The notes below the pieces were generated by a model, which did no database searches, was not told the DNA's origin, and worked only from the letters and a program-made list of their open reading frames with translations. Positions 7,594 to 15,909 of a DNA stretch of 64,000 bases are shown piece by piece. The position numbers and the translations under genes were made by a program. How positions within the stretch are numbered: the first letter of the stretch is position 1; each line of letters begins with the position of its first letter. Source of the DNA: Lachnospiraceae bacterium (GTDB taxonomy: Bacteria; Bacillota; Clostridia; Lachnospirales; Lachnospiraceae); the NCBI GenBank assembly GCA_030531165.1, contig JAUNOI010000004.1, forward strand, positions 1-64,000. The letters are read 5' to 3'.

Positions 7594-7808
7594 ATTGCTT
7601 TTTCCTCCGATAAATACTGTTCTACATGTTCCAGACCATAAATCTTGTCCTCAACATAACGAGTGGGCACCCGCCCTAAAATCACATAATAATTTTTGCT
7701 TGCCAGGTCAGCGTTCATCCTCTCCACCACCCTGTAAGCAAAAGAAACCGAAATATCAAATACTTCCGCTACGTCTTCCACAGACAGATACATCTTTCTT
7801 TTACGCAT
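7590..7808 (-). CDS. excisionase-like helix-turn-helix protein (copy 2 of 3)
   Basis: I place the start at the ATG at 7808 (MRKRKMYLSVEDVAEV), which overlaps the end of copy 1 and has GGGAG upstream. A longer reading to 7877 would lie inside copy 1 in another frame. The 72-residue product shares VEDVAEVFDISVSFAYRVV and VILGRVPTRYVEDKIYG with its neighbours. It is a paralogue in a tandem triplet. Functional division among the three is unknown. Confidence 0.7.
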   Translation of the reverse strand: MRKRKMYLSVEDVAEVFDISVSFAYRVVERMNADLASKNYYVILGRVPTRYVEDKIYGLEHVEQYLSEEKAI

Positions 7809-8028
7809 GGAACCATTCCACTCCCTTCTCCTGTGGGATCTGGCAGACATCCTCAATCCCGTAAAAACGTTCCACAAAATACTTGGTCGGAACCTTTCCT
7901 TTAAGAACCAGATACCCTTTCTTCTCCAGTTCGCTGTTCAAATTTGCAATGATCTCATAAGCAGAGGTTGTAGATACCTCCAAAAGTTCACACACATCTG
8001 CTGCTTTTAAAAATAATTTGTTCTGCAT
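7801..8028 (-). CDS. excisionase-like helix-turn-helix protein (copy 1 of 3)
   Basis: The 75-residue product (LKAADVCELLEVSTTSAYEII then YLVLKGKVPTKYFVERFYG) is the first gene of the xis-int operon and has a strong AAAGGAGGT site. The shared K/R-V-P/S-T-K/R-Y/F motif after the helix-turn-helix marks all three copies as one family. It would control excision or transcription of the element. Confidence 0.72.
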   Translation of the reverse strand: MQNKLFLKAADVCELLEVSTTSAYEIIANLNSELEKKGYLVLKGKVPTKYFVERFYGIEDVCQIPQEKGVEWFHA

Positions 8029-8162
8029 AATCAGTACCTCCTTTGTGTTCTGAAAGTTTTCCCTTCATTTACACCGGACTGGCGGGAGGATTTTCGGACA
8101 CGTTTTTCCGAAATTTTGCAAATTTTCCACAGGTAAAATTTCCTCACAAATTCAAAAGCAAT

Positions 8163-8212
8163 AAAAAAAACAGCCTGCCCTGATGAAAACTACTTCATCA
8201 AAACAAACTGTT
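8163..8212 (-). terminator. rho-independent terminator between guaA and the xis operon
   Basis: On the minus strand an outer AACAG/CTGTT pairing encloses the 7-bp stem TGATGAA/TTCATCA, followed by eight T residues. It would stop transcription coming from guaA into the element. Confidence 0.65.
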
Positions 8213-8331
8213 CTATAAAAATTTCCCGATATTCTCTTCTGGAAATGCAATGATATTCCGGAAAACCTTGTCTATTCAAGAAATCCGGCTAGTAAAAAAA
8301 ATAATTTTTAACTCCATTTGCACTCCAGAGA

Positions 8332-8381
8332 CAAAAATAAATCCCCGGGAAAGCCCATAAATACAGGCTTTTCCGAGGATT
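8332..8381 (-). terminator. guaA terminator
   Basis: Just after the guaA stop, the minus strand carries a 16-bp imperfect stem (AATCCTCGGAAAAGCC paired with GGCTTTCCCGGGGATT) followed by TTTATTTTTG. It is a standard rho-independent terminator. Confidence 0.8.
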
Positions 8382-8387
8382 CGACTT

Positions 8388-9929
8388 CTATTCAAACTCT
8401 ATCGTTCCAGGCGGTTTACTGGTCAGATCATACATTACCCTATTAACACCCTTCACTTCATTAATAATTCTCGTTGTCACTTTAAACAGCACATCATACG
8501 GAATCTCCGCACACTCTGCCGTCATAAAGTCGCTCGTATTGACCGCTCTTAATGCAACTGCATAGTCATACGTTCTGAAATCACCCATAACGCCAACGGA
8601 TCTCATGTTTGTAAGTCCAGCAAAATACTGGCCTAATCCTTTATCGAGACCGGCTTTTGCGATTTCTTCACGGTAAATAGCATCCGCATCCTGTACAATA
8701 CGTACCTTTTCAGCCGTAACTTCGCCAATAATACGAATTCCAAGACCTGGACCCGGGAATGGCTGTCTGTAAACTAAGTATTCTGGAATTCCGAGTTCCA
8801 GACCGGCTTTACGCACTTCATCTTTAAATAACATGCGGAGAGGTTCGATGATTTCTTTAAAATCAACAACGTCAGGAAGTCCGCCCACATTATGATGCGA
8901 CTTGATAACTGCGGACTTGCCTAAGCCGCTTTCGATTACGTCAGGGTAAATGGTTCCTTGAACGAGATAGTCAACCGCACCGATTTTCTTGGCTTCTTCC
9001 TCAAATACGCGAATGAATTCCTCACCGATGATCTTACGCTTCTGTTCCGGTTCCGTGACACCTTTTAACTTTTCATAGTATCTTTCCTGTGCGTTGACAC
9101 GGATAAAGTTCAGCTCATATGGACCCTCAGGACCAAATACCGCTTCTACTTCGTCGCCCTCGTTCTTGCGGAGCAGACCGTGATCTACGAATACGCAGGT
9201 CAGCTGCTTGCCGATTGCTTTTGATAACAATACTGCTGCCACTGACGAATCAACGCCGCCGGAAAGGGCACAAAGAACCTTGCCATCCCCAACTTTTTCT
9301 CGGATAGATTTAATTGTCTCTTCCACGAATGATCCCATCTGCCAGTCCCCGGCACAGCCGCACACATCATAGACGAAGTTACGGAGCATCTTCTGACCTT
9401 CTTTTGTGTGCATAACTTCCGGATGGAACTGAGTAGCATAAAGCTTTCTGTCCGGGCATTCCATCGCTGCGATCGGACATGCTTCTGTATGAGCAGTCCC
9501 AACAAAACCTTCCGGTGTCTCAGCGATATAGTCGGTATGACTCATCCATGTGATCGTCTTTTCTTCCACATCTTTAAATAACACGGACGTCTGATCGACA
9601 ATCGTCTCTGTATATCCATATTCACTGACCGGTGCAGTCTTTACCTTTGCACCGAGCAGATGTGCCATCAGCTGGGAACCATAGCAGATTCCAAGAATTG
9701 GCACTCCGATGTTTAAGATTTCTTTATCATAAGTTGGAGAAGTTTCATCATACACGCTGTTTGGTCCGCCCGTAAAAATGATTCCCTTAGGATTCATCGC
9801 CTTAATCTTATCCAGGCTTAAGGTATATGGATGAACTTCTGCATAAACGTTACATTCTCTGACACGTCTTGCAATTAACTGGTTATATTGTCCTCCAAAA
9901 TCGAGGACGATAATCATTTCCTTTTGCAC
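8388..9929 (-). CDS. guaA: GMP synthase (glutamine-hydrolysing)
   Basis: This enzyme converts XMP to GMP using glutamine and ATP. The class I amidotransferase domain (about residues 1-200) has the nucleophile in ILGICYGSQ and the His/Glu pair in QFHPEV. The ATP pyrophosphatase domain has the PP-loop ALSGGVDSS. The C-terminal dimerisation domain ends in PPGTIEFE. The start is a GTG at 9929 ([13 protein letters not shown]) with GGAGG seven bases upstream, giving 513 residues. The extra 14 upstream codons have no ribosome site. The conserved 3' end is a recognised insertion point for genomic islands, and here the mobile element begins just downstream. Confidence 0.97.
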   Translation of the reverse strand: MQKEMIIVLDFGGQYNQLIARRVRECNVYAEVHPYTLSLDKIKAMNPKGIIFTGGPNSVYDETSPTYDKEILNIGVPILGICYGSQLMAHLLGAKVKTAPVSEYGYTETIVDQTSVLFKDVEEKTITWMSHTDYIAETPEGFVGTAHTEACPIAAMECPDRKLYATQFHPEVMHTKEGQKMLRNFVYDVCGCAGDWQMGSFVEETIKSIREKVGDGKVLCALSGGVDSSVAAVLLSKAIGKQLTCVFVDHGLLRKNEGDEVEAVFGPEGPYELNFIRVNAQERYYEKLKGVTEPEQKRKIIGEEFIRVFEEEAKKIGAVDYLVQGTIYPDVIESGLGKSAVIKSHHNVGGLPDVVDFKEIIEPLRMLFKDEVRKAGLELGIPEYLVYRQPFPGPGLGIRIIGEVTAEKVRIVQDADAIYREEIAKAGLDKGLGQYFAGLTNMRSVGVMGDFRTYDYAVALRAVNTSDFMTAECAEIPYDVLFKVTTRIINEVKGVNRVMYDLTSKPPGTIEFE

Positions 9930-10051
9930 AGTGTTTCCTCCTATTTGCTTTTGTTTCTTTGCATTGAACATTCATATGATAAAATCAGCATATGAATGGA
10001 TGAGTACAACTTTTGTTTCTTTATTATACGGGAACATCCTTACTTTTACAA
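9930..10051 (-). promoter_or_regulatory. guaA promoter and structured leader
   Basis: A strong promoter reads on the minus strand: -35 TTGTAA (10046-10051), 17-base spacer, -10 TATAAT (10023-10028). The roughly 85-base leader holds a perfect 10-bp dyad CATTCATATG/CATATGAATG (9969-9998), flanked on both sides by the 13-base direct repeat AAAGAAACAAAAG (10010-10022 and 9948-9960). No purine-riboswitch core is apparent. The arrangement could be an operator or an RNA switch near the ribosome site. Confidence 0.7.
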
Positions 10052-10059
10052 GTTCTTTC

Positions 10060-11019
10060 CTATTTAAAATATGAATATACACCTGCTGTAATTCCATCTG
10101 CAATGCTTTCCAGAGTCTCTTCTGCTGCAGAAGATGCACGGTCACCGACTTCCAGATCAACAGATGGGATCGTTGAATAAGATGTCTGCGTCAGATCGAT
10201 CGGCATAGAACCCTCGCCATAGATTTTTATGCCTTCATCTTCCAGACGGGCGATCAATGCCTGTCCAAGATGGTGGTGTTTCTCCCAGTTTGAAGCAACC
10301 GGTTCCATGCTTCGATACGTTTCATCCTCCGGCACACTGATATAAAATGCACCTTTATCACTTTCCGTAGAATCATAGTGAATCGAAATATGACAGTCTG
10401 CATTATTATTTGCAATAACCGTCCGAGCGATATTATCAAGCTGTGCATCTTTCGATTCACGAATCATCAACACGTTAAATCCCTCTTCCAATAGCTTCGT
10501 CTTGACGAGCTTGGCAATCTTTAGATTCATATCCGCTTCCGAAGTACCATCAAGCAACGTAGTCCCTTCATTAATGGCAGTTGCTTTCACCGCACCTTTT
10601 GATGTACTTCCGCCTGTAACTTTCGGCGAACCATCAGGATGACAAAGCGTACTTTCAGAAGATCCTCCCTCCGTCCCGTGTCCGGCGTTGATGCAGATGG
10701 TCTTTGGCTCTGGATACACATCTGACTGTGTATAATAAAGAATTGCCGTACCCGTATGAATTTTAGAATTCTCTGCATAGGTCCATTCCGCATTCCATTC
10801 AATTTTCTCCTTGTCCGGCCGCTCCTGTTCCGTCTTCTTTTCTGTCATTTGTTCCCCATCGTCCTTGTCTGCTTTTGCCTGACCTGATTTATCCTGCACG
10901 TTTTCTTCCTGTTCTCGCTCCATTTGAGATATTCTTTTCCCACGGAGAACCAACATACACGCGCAGACGGCTGCTGCTAATACAATAACAGCAATCACTA
11001 TTTTGATTCTTTTTTTCAT
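10060..11019 (-). CDS. membrane-anchored N-acetylmuramoyl-L-alanine amidase
   Basis: The 319-residue protein starts with a basic tail and one membrane helix (residues 6-26), then a charged Glu/Lys-rich linker. An Amidase_3 domain follows from about residue 105. Zinc and catalytic positions are visible: His in ICINAGHGTEGG, Glu in SEADMNLKIA, His in CHISIHYDS and Glu in SVDLEVGDRA. It would cleave the bond between MurNAc and the peptide stem outside the membrane, in wall remodelling or cell separation. It is a single gene upstream of guaA with its own AAGGA site. Confidence 0.85.
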   Translation of the reverse strand: MKKRIKIVIAVIVLAAAVCACMLVLRGKRISQMEREQEENVQDKSGQAKADKDDGEQMTEKKTEQERPDKEKIEWNAEWTYAENSKIHTGTAILYYTQSDVYPEPKTICINAGHGTEGGSSESTLCHPDGSPKVTGGSTSKGAVKATAINEGTTLLDGTSEADMNLKIAKLVKTKLLEEGFNVLMIRESKDAQLDNIARTVIANNNADCHISIHYDSTESDKGAFYISVPEDETYRSMEPVASNWEKHHHLGQALIARLEDEGIKIYGEGSMPIDLTQTSYSTIPSVDLEVGDRASSAAEETLESIADGITAGVYSYFK

Positions 11020-11095
11020 TCTTATATTCCTTCACATTTGATCTGTTATAAACATATAATCTTCCGATTTTTAAAGTCGACAGATTATGGTCGAT

Positions 11096-11737
11096 TTATT
11101 TTAAATATTCCATGGCGATTTCCATATCGACTTCTATCTCCTGGTTCATTGGAGGCAGTTTGCGCCCGATATCTTGATATATGCCATCATACAGCTGCTT
11201 GTTAAATGTAACTGTACGATGGTTACCATCTTTTGAAAGAAAGGCAATTTCATATTCTCCGGCCTCATTTTTATAAAACAACACCTCATCCGCTTCAAAG
11301 TTCGGTACTTGCCTGTATAACTCGCTCAGATAATAAGCTTTGATGATCTCAACAACTCTGTCATCCAGTCCTTCATCGAAAATACGGATCTTCTCAGCAA
11401 GTTGATTTTGCGATAATACAATGCGAATAATTTCACTTGCCAGTACAGTACCGCTGTGTTCATCACGGTCTGCATACAGATTGACTGCCTGCATATAACT
11501 GTCTTCTGATGTAACCAGATGAATATAGATTCCTCTTCCCATCTCCTGATAAAGACAGTCATAAGTTACCCGCCTTTGAAATCCGCATTCCGGACACGTA
11601 AAAGTAAAGATTTCTCCACTTAAAACTTTATCCTTTATACTCTGATCGAACATTGGATCGATCATATCCCAGTATCGGTACGGTGATTCCTTTCCACATG
11701 AGATGCATTTTATATTTTCCATATGTATTTTTGACAT
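11096..11737 (-). CDS. CpXC-domain protein
   Basis: The 213-residue cytosolic protein has two CxxC-like pairs near the N-terminus, KCISCGKES and FTCPECGFQRRV, which define the CpXC domain (about residues 8-130) and probably bind zinc. The family has no established function. The C-terminal half is mixed and ends in EVDMEIAMEYLK. It lies 24 bases downstream of a lipoprotein gene on the same strand, so the two are probably an operon. Confidence 0.75.
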   Translation of the reverse strand: MSKIHMENIKCISCGKESPYRYWDMIDPMFDQSIKDKVLSGEIFTFTCPECGFQRRVTYDCLYQEMGRGIYIHLVTSEDSYMQAVNLYADRDEHSGTVLASEIIRIVLSQNQLAEKIRIFDEGLDDRVVEIIKAYYLSELYRQVPNFEADEVLFYKNEAGEYEIAFLSKDGNHRTVTFNKQLYDGIYQDIGRKLPPMNQEIEVDMEIAMEYLK

Positions 11738-11761
11738 ATCTGATTCCTCTTTTCTCCATAA

Positions 11762-12577
11762 TCAATAAATCTTTGTAATCAGTTTCTCTCCGGTCTTCGT
11801 ATCTTCAGTAACTTGGATCTTCATAGCCCTGCCTTCCTGGGCATTCTTAAAGATCGCCTTTAATGCCGTATACGTAACAGAATATACCTGCGTCGTATTA
11901 TCAATCTTCAATATGACAGACTCATCTCCCTGCATTCTGACAAAGGTTACTTCCAGATCGTATTTTTCCGCGGATGCCCCACCGATATATCGTCTCTTTG
12001 CAAAGGTTTCCAGCAGTTTATGTTCATAAGCGACATCTTTTGGTATCGTCTTGCCTGTTCCATATAATGATAAGTCAGAATCATCCGCTCCCCAGTAATA
12101 CATATTCAACGTCTTACCGTCTTTCTTAAAATATTTGTTAAAGGATTTTGTGATACTGTCAAGCACAGTCACATAAAAATCCTCCTGGGTCGGGATATAA
12201 AATTCATCATTCTTATCTAATTTCTGACCTGTATAAAATACTGATTTTTTCGAAAAACATAAAATATATCCATTTTTCTTTTTTGTGATCTTTTTGTCTA
12301 AGGTCAAATTCCATCCGGTCGTAGCAGAAATTCCTTTTAATACCTTTTTCGGAGTCAACTTACCGGTATAAGGCAGATTATACTTTCCATAATCTCCCTT
12401 TTTCCCAATATAAATGATCGCATTCTTAACTTCTTCTGTTGTCTCTTCCGTGGTTTCCTCTGTAGTATTTTCTACTTTTTCTTTCTCCAGGGTTTCTTTT
12501 TTGTCCTTTCCACAGCCTGTGCAGAAAATAATCAGACCTATACATCCCAGCAAAAGAATAAAAAGCCTTTTTTTCAT
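11762..12577 (-). CDS. putative lipoprotein of unknown function
   Basis: The 271-residue protein has a type II signal peptide (MKKRLFILLLGCIGLIIFCTGC, lipobox CTGC with Cys22 as the lipidated residue). It is followed by a low-complexity TTEETTEETTEE linker that projects the domain away from the membrane. The globular part has repeated short beta-strand-like segments (ESVILKIDNTTQVYSVTYTALKAIF) reminiscent of GerMN-type domains, but I cannot assign it firmly. It is co-oriented with the CpXC gene. Confidence 0.6.
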   Translation of the reverse strand: MKKRLFILLLGCIGLIIFCTGCGKDKKETLEKEKVENTTEETTEETTEEVKNAIIYIGKKGDYGKYNLPYTGKLTPKKVLKGISATTGWNLTLDKKITKKKNGYILCFSKKSVFYTGQKLDKNDEFYIPTQEDFYVTVLDSITKSFNKYFKKDGKTLNMYYWGADDSDLSLYGTGKTIPKDVAYEHKLLETFAKRRYIGGASAEKYDLEVTFVRMQGDESVILKIDNTTQVYSVTYTALKAIFKNAQEGRAMKIQVTEDTKTGEKLITKIY

Positions 12578-12741
12578 CTGTCATTCCTCTTATATATGTG
12601 TTTATTTATTTTTTTATTATATCAGATAACGGTAATCACATCCATGTTTTTATGAAAATGCAAAATTTTTTCTTTTATCCTGCAAAAAATATGCTATTAT
12701 AAAAAGGATTTTTATTTATTGACAAAAAAGGAGGAAAAATT

Positions 12742-13962
12742 TTGAAAAACATCGTTACAAAATGGAATAATATCAGCTTGATTTTACGAATCTTAGTCGG
12801 CATGATCATCGGCGCGGCTTTAGGATTGCTTGTACCTAAGGCAACCGGATTTGCAATCCTGGGCGATTTATTCGTTGGTGCCTTAAAAGCGATCGCACCA
12901 GTATTAGTATTTGCTTTAGTTATGAGTTCTCTGGCAAATGCAAAAGAAGGAAGCAATGCAAATATGGGAACCGTTATTTTCCTGTATATGCTCAGTACTA
13001 TCATCGGAGCAATCGTTGCTGTAATCGGAAGTTTTCTGTTTCCAATTACAATTACATTAACAGATGCTGCAGCGGGAGACTCTCCAAGCGGACTGATTGA
13101 AGTTGTAGAAAATTTATTATTAAAATTAGTTTCCAATCCAATTCAATCACTGAGTGAAGCCAATTATCTCGGCATTCTTTGCTGGGCAGTTATCATCGGT
13201 ATCGCTTTGAGAAAATCAAATGATACTACAAAAAAATGTTTATCCGATATTGCAGAAGCTGTTTCTGTAGCCGTAAGATGGATCATCAGCCTTGCACCAT
13301 TTGGTATTTTGGGTCTTGTATTTCATGCTGTATCAACAAGCGGTATTGAAATTTTTACAGAATACGGCAAATTAATCGCTTTGTTAGTCGGATGCATGTT
13401 GTTCCAGGAATTTATCACAAACGGTATTATCGTCGGTACCTGTTTAAAGACGAATCCTTATCCGCTCATTTCAAGATGCGCAAGAGAAAGCGGTTTAACG
13501 GCATTCTTTACAAGAAGCTCTGCTGCCAATATTCCGGTCAATATGGAACTTTGTAAAAAGCTCGGATTAAATAAGGATAATTATTCTGTTTCAATCCCAC
13601 TCGGCTCTACGATCAACATGGACGGTGCAGCAATTACAATTACAGTCATGACACTTGCTGCTGCACATACGCTTGGAATCGAGGTCAGCATCCCAACTGC
13701 CATCATCTTAAGCATCCTGTCCGCAATTTCTGCTTGTGGTGCTTCTGGTATTGCCGGAGGTTCATTGCTGCTGATTCCTGTCGCATGCTCCTTATTCGGT
13801 ATTTCAAATGATATCGCCATGCAGGTCGTCGGTGTAGGTTTTATCATCGGTGTTATTCAGGATTCTTGTGAAACCGCTTTAAATTCTTCATCTGATGTAC
13901 TTTTAACTGCGACTGCTGAATTTATGCAGTGGAGAAAAGAAGGCAAGAAACTGCCATTCTAA
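12742..13962 (+). CDS. sstT: Na+/serine-threonine symporter
   Basis: The 406-residue membrane protein is a DAACS (SLC1-type) carrier. It has eight or so helices, the serine-rich re-entrant loop FFTRSSAANIPVN, the NMDG motif in STINMDGAAI, and VGVGFIIGVIQDSCETALNSSSD near the C-terminus. SstT imports serine and threonine with sodium. Translation begins at a TTG at 12742, placed by the AAAGGAGG seven bases upstream. The gene converges on bioY with a shared terminator. Confidence 0.92.
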   Translation: MKNIVTKWNNISLILRILVGMIIGAALGLLVPKATGFAILGDLFVGALKAIAPVLVFALVMSSLANAKEGSNANMGTVIFLYMLSTIIGAIVAVIGSFLFPITITLTDAAAGDSPSGLIEVVENLLLKLVSNPIQSLSEANYLGILCWAVIIGIALRKSNDTTKKCLSDIAEAVSVAVRWIISLAPFGILGLVFHAVSTSGIEIFTEYGKLIALLVGCMLFQEFITNGIIVGTCLKTNPYPLISRCARESGLTAFFTRSSAANIPVNMELCKKLGLNKDNYSVSIPLGSTINMDGAAITITVMTLAAAHTLGIEVSIPTAIILSILSAISACGASGIAGGSLLLIPVACSLFGISNDIAMQVVGVGFIIGVIQDSCETALNSSSDVLLTATAEFMQWRKEGKKLPF

Positions 13963-13980
13963 TTGAAAATAATGGGAACA

Positions 13981-14030
13981 AAAAAGTTCTTCTCATGTAT
14001 CTTATAATAGAACATGAGAAGAACTTTTTT
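13981..14030. terminator. bidirectional terminator between sstT and bioY
   Basis: A 15-bp near-perfect stem (AAGTTCTTCTCATGT with ACATGAGAAGAACTT) is flanked by A and T runs on both sides and serves both convergent genes. Its right arm reaches the bioY stop codon. Confidence 0.85.
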
Positions 14031-14589
14031 AAAGACTTTCTTTCGAAATATATTTTCTTAATGGCCGTCCAATCATAATGGCCAAAACAGTAATCATAAT
14101 ATCTTTTGGAATAAAGGCAGTAAAAGAATAGATGATAATCGGCTTTAGATCTCCCTGCGTTAAAAATGCCCACTGCAATGCACCGACTCCTTCTACGATC
14201 GCAAGACCGATCAATGCAAATACAATATTTAATACAAGACTCACCTTTTTGTTCTGAAGATCCGGACGGATTCCACTAAGTGCCGCCATGAACGGCCATC
14301 CAATAATATATCCTCCTGCCGTACTCGTAATTACTTGAAGACCTCCCTGGAAATTCGCAAAAACCGGGGCTCCAACCGCACCGATCAATATGTAGATAAT
14401 GACTGCTATCGTTCCTCTCTTAGCTCCGAGAATCGCTCCAACCAACGCAATGCCAAATACCTGAATCGTGATCGGCACACCAGTCGGCATCGGAATCGCC
14501 AATTGCGATATAACTGCCAGAAATGCTGCAAACATACCGATCAGTACAAGATCTTTCACTGAAAATTTGCTCTTTTTTGTATTGTTCAT
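14029..14589 (-). CDS. bioY: biotin transporter, ECF S-component
   Basis: The 186-residue protein has six membrane helices and the BioY features ISQLAIPMPTGVPITIQVFGI near the N-terminus and GGYIIGWPFMA in the middle. It captures biotin and works with a shared ECF energising module, which is not encoded here. No biotin synthesis genes are next to it. A BirA-type operator upstream indicates repression by biotin. Confidence 0.95.
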   Translation of the reverse strand: MNNTKKSKFSVKDLVLIGMFAAFLAVISQLAIPMPTGVPITIQVFGIALVGAILGAKRGTIAVIIYILIGAVGAPVFANFQGGLQVITSTAGGYIIGWPFMAALSGIRPDLQNKKVSLVLNIVFALIGLAIVEGVGALQWAFLTQGDLKPIIIYSFTAFIPKDIMITVLAIMIGRPLRKYISKESL

Positions 14590-14605
14590 AAAATTGCTCT
14601 CCTTA

Positions 14606-14657
14606 TTGTTAACTGAATTTCGACTAACAAGTTAACATATTTCTCAAAAAATGTCAA
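14606..14657 (-). promoter_or_regulatory. bioY promoter with BirA operator
   Basis: Two half-sites, TTGTTAAC and AAGTTAACAT (14606-14638), form the GTTAAC-N17-GTTAAC spacing expected of Firmicutes BirA boxes. A -35 TTGACA on the minus strand (14652-14657), followed after 17 bases by TAACTT, places the operator over the -10 region. Biotin-bound BirA would block transcription. Confidence 0.75.
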
Positions 14658-14690
14658 CTACAAACCAATAATTAGTTCACAAATATGGAG

Positions 14691-14786
14691 AACCGGATGA
14701 AACACGCTCTGCGAGTTTCACTGGTTCGCGTGCGGAGGCAAATGGAAATGCGAGCATTTCCGCTTGCCTTGTGCCTTCGCGTAAAT
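14691..14786. repeat. 96-bp structured dispersed repeat, copy A
   Basis: This intergenic segment matches 62466-62561 at 91 of 96 positions. It contains nested inverted repeats: TGAAAC/GTTTCA, CACGC/GCGTG, and GGCAAATGGAAATGC with GCATTTCC-GCTTGCC. It lies between the bioY promoter and a terminator. Confidence 0.9.
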
Positions 14787-14791
14787 CAGAT

Positions 14792-14837
14792 AAAACGCCG
14801 TATTTCAGATACTGCTATCTCTCATACGACGTTTTTT
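14792..14837. terminator. terminator downstream of the NitT/TauT binding-protein gene
   Basis: The stem AAAACGCCGTAT/ATACGACGTTTT encloses a smaller hairpin and has T-rich flanks on both strands. It would end the 17478-14849 operon on the minus strand. Confidence 0.65.
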
Positions 14838-14848
14838 ATAATTATGTG

Positions 14849-15847
14849 TTATTCTTTTACCAATGTAAAATAATCATCCAACTGATCTGTATCACATTCC
14901 CCTTTTTCTTTCCAGAAAGAGGCCATTTTCTGGCAGATCTTATAAATATTTTCTTCCGCATCTTCATCTAATAATGCTTTATTTTCATCTCTGCCGAGGA
15001 ATTTTAATCCTTTTACGTCATTTGCAATATCTTCCGCAGAAACCTCTTCAAATCCGCTCGCCATATCTTTGTAGGCTTTCTCAGGATTTTCATTTAAATA
15101 ATCAACCGCTTTATACCATACTTCTTCGACTGCTTCAACGATTTTCGGATTTTTTTCGGCATAATCCGCATTGACAACCAAACTATCAGAAATCGTATCC
15201 GGAAAATCCTTGCTTGTAACAACCGTGTGTGCCCCGTCAACTTCTTCTAAAGCATTGGATAATTCCGGTTCCCACATAATTGCCGCATCAACTTTTCCAC
15301 CCATAAATGCAACGCCCGCTTCTGTCGTATCGCCCATGTCCTGAACATCGATATCCTCTTCCGTCAAAGAGCTGCCATTCTCTAATGCCTGCAAAAAGAA
15401 ATAATAAGATGATGCAGATTTGTCAAGCGCCACAGATTTGCCTTTCAGATCATCCAATGTTTTGATATCAGCAGTTGCTACCAATCCGTCTGCCCCATAA
15501 GACTCATCCATCGTCAACACATACTTGCTGTCGGCACCATTTGCAAACATCTTAATATTTGGATCCTGAGCCGTTGCAAGGAACTGGATATCACCTTTTG
15601 TGATCAGGCTCGCATATGTCGATTCATCTTCAATAACCTTAATATCCATATCGATACCTGCATCTTCAAAATATCCCTGCTCCTGTGCGATAAACATCGG
15701 TGCATACCCTGTCCATGTACAAAATGCCATTGTTACTTTTGTCGTATCTCCATCCGACTTAGAATCAGAACTTTCTCCACCGCATCCTGTAAGTACAAAG
15801 CTCATCATTGCTACAATTGAGAATAATAAACATAGTTTCTTTTTCAT
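14849..15847 (-). CDS. ABC transporter substrate-binding lipoprotein, NitT/TauT family
   Basis: The 332-residue protein has a lipoprotein signal (VLTGCGG, Cys22) and a two-lobed NMT1/SsuA-like fold. Visible family traits are TGYAPMFIAQEQGYFEDAGID at the start of the mature domain, GDIQFLATAQ, and FMGGKVDAAIMWEPEL. It captures a small anionic or precursor substrate (sulfonate, nitrate, taurine or a thiamine precursor). The sequence does not decide which. It is the last gene of a permease-ATPase-binding protein operon. Confidence 0.85.
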   Translation of the reverse strand: MKKKLCLLFSIVAMMSFVLTGCGGESSDSKSDGDTTKVTMAFCTWTGYAPMFIAQEQGYFEDAGIDMDIKVIEDESTYASLITKGDIQFLATAQDPNIKMFANGADSKYVLTMDESYGADGLVATADIKTLDDLKGKSVALDKSASSYYFFLQALENGSSLTEEDIDVQDMGDTTEAGVAFMGGKVDAAIMWEPELSNALEEVDGAHTVVTSKDFPDTISDSLVVNADYAEKNPKIVEAVEEVWYKAVDYLNENPEKAYKDMASGFEEVSAEDIANDVKGLKFLGRDENKALLDEDAEENIYKICQKMASFWKEKGECDTDQLDDYFTLVKE

Positions 15848-15909
15848 AAATTAACTCTCCTTTATAAATTAATATTATATTATAAAATTCTTCTATAGAA
15901 TTTTTATAC

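Larger units (their letters stand above)
8029..8387. other. non-coding element/chromosome junction
   Basis: No gene is visible in these 359 bases. They hold the ribosome site of the xis-like operon, a dyad TTCGGA(8)TCCGAA at 8093-8112 that could be an operator or recombinase arm site, A/T-rich direct repeats of the AAATTTT type, and two minus-strand terminators listed separately. The attachment site should lie here or in the last bases of guaA. The exact boundary cannot be set because the other end of the element is outside the window. Confidence 0.6.

Noticed and set aside
9930..10051. guanine riboswitch upstream of guaA
   Set aside because: No purine-riboswitch core motifs or three-way junction in the leader.
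9972..10160. 62-codon minus-strand frame upstream of guaA
   Set aside because: It covers the guaA promoter, the dyad and the end of the amidase gene in another frame. It is a shadow.
12675..13136. 153-codon minus-strand frame opposite sstT
   Set aside because: It is antisense to the strongly supported sstT gene and has no family match or ribosome site.
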